Below, in pieces: positions 40,374 to 41,956 of a stretch of DNA of 41,956 nt. The notes under the pieces were generated by a model, which was given only the letters and a program-made list of their open reading frames with translations, ran no database searches and had not been told where the DNA came from. The position numbers were made by a program, and so were the translations under genes. This DNA is from Caryophanon tenue (GTDB taxonomy: Bacteria > Bacillota > Bacilli > Bacillales_A > Planococcaceae): contig NZ_MASJ01000010.1 in assembly GCF_001700315.1 (NCBI RefSeq), forward strand, positions 1-41,956, written 5' to 3'. How positions within the stretch are numbered: position 1 is the first letter of the stretch; each line of letters starts with the position of its first letter.

Positions 40374-41801
40374 ATGAAACAATTTCAATTACAACAGGAG
40401 CTAAACCGCGCATTGACGGAACTCGGCTATACAGCACCAACACCTGTACAGCAAGAAGTGATTCCAGCGGTGTTAGCAGGGCATGATGTCCGTGCAAGAG
40501 CGCAAACAGGGAGTGGTAAAACGGCAGCGTATGTCATTCCAATTTGTGAACAAATCGATTGGTCAGAAAATAAGCCACAAGCATTAGTATTAACGCCAAC
40601 GCGTGAACTTGCCGTACAAGTACAAGAGGATTTCCATGCGATTGGTCGCTTTAAGCGTATTAACGCTGTAGCGGTATACGGCAAGCAACCAATTCGTTAC
40701 CAAATGACGCAGTTACGCCAAAAGACACATGTTATTGTCGGAACGCCAGGACGTGTGCAAGACCATATTGATCGAGGTACGTTAAAGCTAGATGAAATTC
40801 GTTACGTTGTGCTTGATGAAGCAGATGAAATGTTAAATATGGGCTTTATTGACCAAGTGAACGGTATTTTAGCGAGCATTAAGCACCCCCATACGACATT
40901 GTTATTTTCAGCAACATATCCAGAAAGTGTTACAAAGCTTGCGAATCGTTATTTAAATAACCCACGCCATGTTGAAATTGAGTCACAAGGCTTTACAGCG
41001 CAACGTATCGAGCATTATTGGATGAATGTGACCGAAGACAATACGTACCGCGATTTAAACCATGTATTAATGACCGACAATCCAGATAGCTGTATTTTAT
41101 TTTGTCGTACAAAGGACCGTGTAGAAGCGCTTTATGATTATTTAGACGAACAGGGTTATAACTGTGATTTATTGCACGGTGGTATGAACCAGCAAGATCG
41201 TTTAGATGTAATTCGTGACTTTAAACGAGGAGATTTTCGCTATTTAGTTGCAACAGATGTCGCGGCACGTGGATTAGATATTGAAAATGTATCGCTTGTC
41301 GTAAATGTGGATATTCCATTAGAAGTAGAAGCATATGTGCACCGTACTGGACGAACAGGACGAGCCGGCAATACCGGAAAAGCCATTACATTTGTGACAC
41401 CTTTTGAAGATAAGTTTTTAGCGCAAGTGGAGGAATATATCGGCTTCTCTTTAACACAAGTAGATGTACCAGCAGATGTATCAGCAGACCAACATGTAGC
41501 ATTTGAAGAAAAAATGCGTACATTGCCACCACGTAAAAAGCTAAAAGCTGAACATGTGAATGAAGGTATTTTAAAGCTGTATTTCAACGGTGGCAAAAAG
41601 AAAAAGCTACGTGCAGTAGACTTTGTTGGTACGCTTTGTCGTATTGACGGCATTGAAGCAACGGACATCGGCATTATCTCGATTCAAGATACATGTACGT
41701 ATATTGATATTTTGAATCATAAAGGCGACCGCGTATTAAAAGCGATGAAAAATACGCCGATTAAAGGGAAAATGCTAAAGGTGCATAAAGCGAAAAAATA
41801 A
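40374..41801 (+). CDS. dbpA: DEAD-box RNA helicase DbpA
   Basis: This 475-residue helicase has motifs in order: Q motif around YTAPTPVQQEVIP, motif I ARAQTGSGKT (about 41-50), PTREL, TPGR, DEAD in VLDEADEML (about 145-153), SAT, ARGLD and HRTGRTGRAG (about 322-331). The C-terminal 75 residues, from LKLYFNGGKKKKLR to LKVHKAKK, form the RNA-binding domain of DbpA/YxiN, which recognises hairpin 92 of 23S rRNA and aids large-subunit assembly. ATG 40374 with AAGAGGAAC is preferred to ATG 40341, which has no site. No simple terminator follows; the dispersed repeat copy C begins 76 bases later. Confidence 0.93.
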   Translation: MKQFQLQQELNRALTELGYTAPTPVQQEVIPAVLAGHDVRARAQTGSGKTAAYVIPICEQIDWSENKPQALVLTPTRELAVQVQEDFHAIGRFKRINAVAVYGKQPIRYQMTQLRQKTHVIVGTPGRVQDHIDRGTLKLDEIRYVVLDEADEMLNMGFIDQVNGILASIKHPHTTLLFSATYPESVTKLANRYLNNPRHVEIESQGFTAQRIEHYWMNVTEDNTYRDLNHVLMTDNPDSCILFCRTKDRVEALYDYLDEQGYNCDLLHGGMNQQDRLDVIRDFKRGDFRYLVATDVAARGLDIENVSLVVNVDIPLEVEAYVHRTGRTGRAGNTGKAITFVTPFEDKFLAQVEEYIGFSLTQVDVPADVSADQHVAFEEKMRTLPPRKKLKAEHVNEGILKLYFNGGKKKKLRAVDFVGTLCRIDGIEATDIGIISIQDTCTYIDILNHKGDRVLKAMKNTPIKGKMLKVHKAKK

Positions 41802-41876
41802 CATCAACAACACGCTCAGACAAATTACTACCTTTCATAAAATCGGTTAATCGAGATGAAAAATATGCATTGGTAC

Positions 41877-41956
41877 GTCCGCTATGTGGAGTAGCACCAA
41901 AAGCAGAAAAATGAGGTTGAGACAAAACAAAGTGTTAGGAGAAATATCGTCATTTC
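41877..41956. repeat. Dispersed intergenic repeat, copy C (cut by window end)
   Basis: GTCCGCTATGTGG and TAGCACCAAAAGCA (41877-41907) are the reverse complement of the TGCTTTTGGTGCTACGCCACATAGCGGAC block of copy B. Immediately after, in plus orientation, TTGAGACAAAACAAAG and AGAAATATC repeat the start of copies A and B. The window ends before the expected hairpin is complete. Confidence 0.7.

Noticed and set aside
1-41956. CRISPR array, prophage, toxin-antitoxin or restriction system
   Set aside because: No regularly spaced direct repeats, phage structural genes, integrase, transposase or recognisable defence genes were found on either strand.

Overview
The window looks like chromosome from a low-to-moderate-GC Bacillales, most likely a Planococcaceae member related to Lysinibacillus, Solibacillus or Kurthia. 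The reasons are the Bacillus-type 5S rRNA end, strong AGGAGG ribosome binding sites, ATG/GTG/TTG starts, and protein families shared with Bacillus: ComK, an Mrp antiporter, YxlEFG-, YxeA- and YvbH-like proteins, and DbpA/YxiN. The genus is an inference from protein families; no alignment could be run.

Layout. 1-200: 3' end of a 5S rRNA gene with its terminator, closing an rRNA operon. 219-3516: a CapA-like lipoprotein and a LytTR regulator on the minus strand, divergent from isocitrate lyase (aceA). 3760-5676: a large Sel1-repeat protein. 5823-9699: adenine deaminase, a GT2-like protein that has lost its DXD motif, a YkvA/DUF1232 protein and a transglutaminase-like protein. 9789-12392: an EamA transporter, a GNAT acetyltransferase and a PfkB sugar kinase, followed by about 250 bases that fold into nested stems and end in a terminator (candidate structured RNA). 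12807-14666: a YxlE-YxlF-YxlG-like ABC operon. 14997-16202: an Fsr-type MFS exporter. 16293-18893: a regulator with a degenerate ABC domain joined to LytTR, followed by an ABC-2 transporter pair. 18985-25876: a KdpD-like Usp protein divergent from a complete mrpABCDEFG operon. 26133-30529: a phosphoesterase, an AlaX-type editing protein, a DUF6509-like protein, a broken RDD gene and a CoA-disulfide-reductase-like flavoprotein. 30587-36243: a Bce-type ABC transporter with YxeA and a convergent two-component system, plus a divergent 26-residue hydrophobic peptide ORF. 36323-38720: a YvbH-like PH-domain protein with a sigma-W-like promoter, an AbrB-family membrane protein and a TetR regulator. 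39040-41801: a ComK-family protein divergent from a sigma-70-like factor, then DbpA.

Common theme. Much of the window concerns envelope stress and ion or drug handling: three ABC modules, one with its own two-component system and one with its own LytTR regulator, plus Mrp, Fsr and a sigma-W-type promoter. The core is ordinary chromosome; no phage, transposase, CRISPR array or tRNA was seen. The least expected items are the structured element at 12.43-12.68 kb, a dispersed repeat that follows three plus-strand genes and supplies their terminators, the pseudo-ABC/LytTR regulator, the GT2 protein without DXD, the micro-ORF facing the Bce-type operon, and the chimeric RDD ORF interrupted by terminators.
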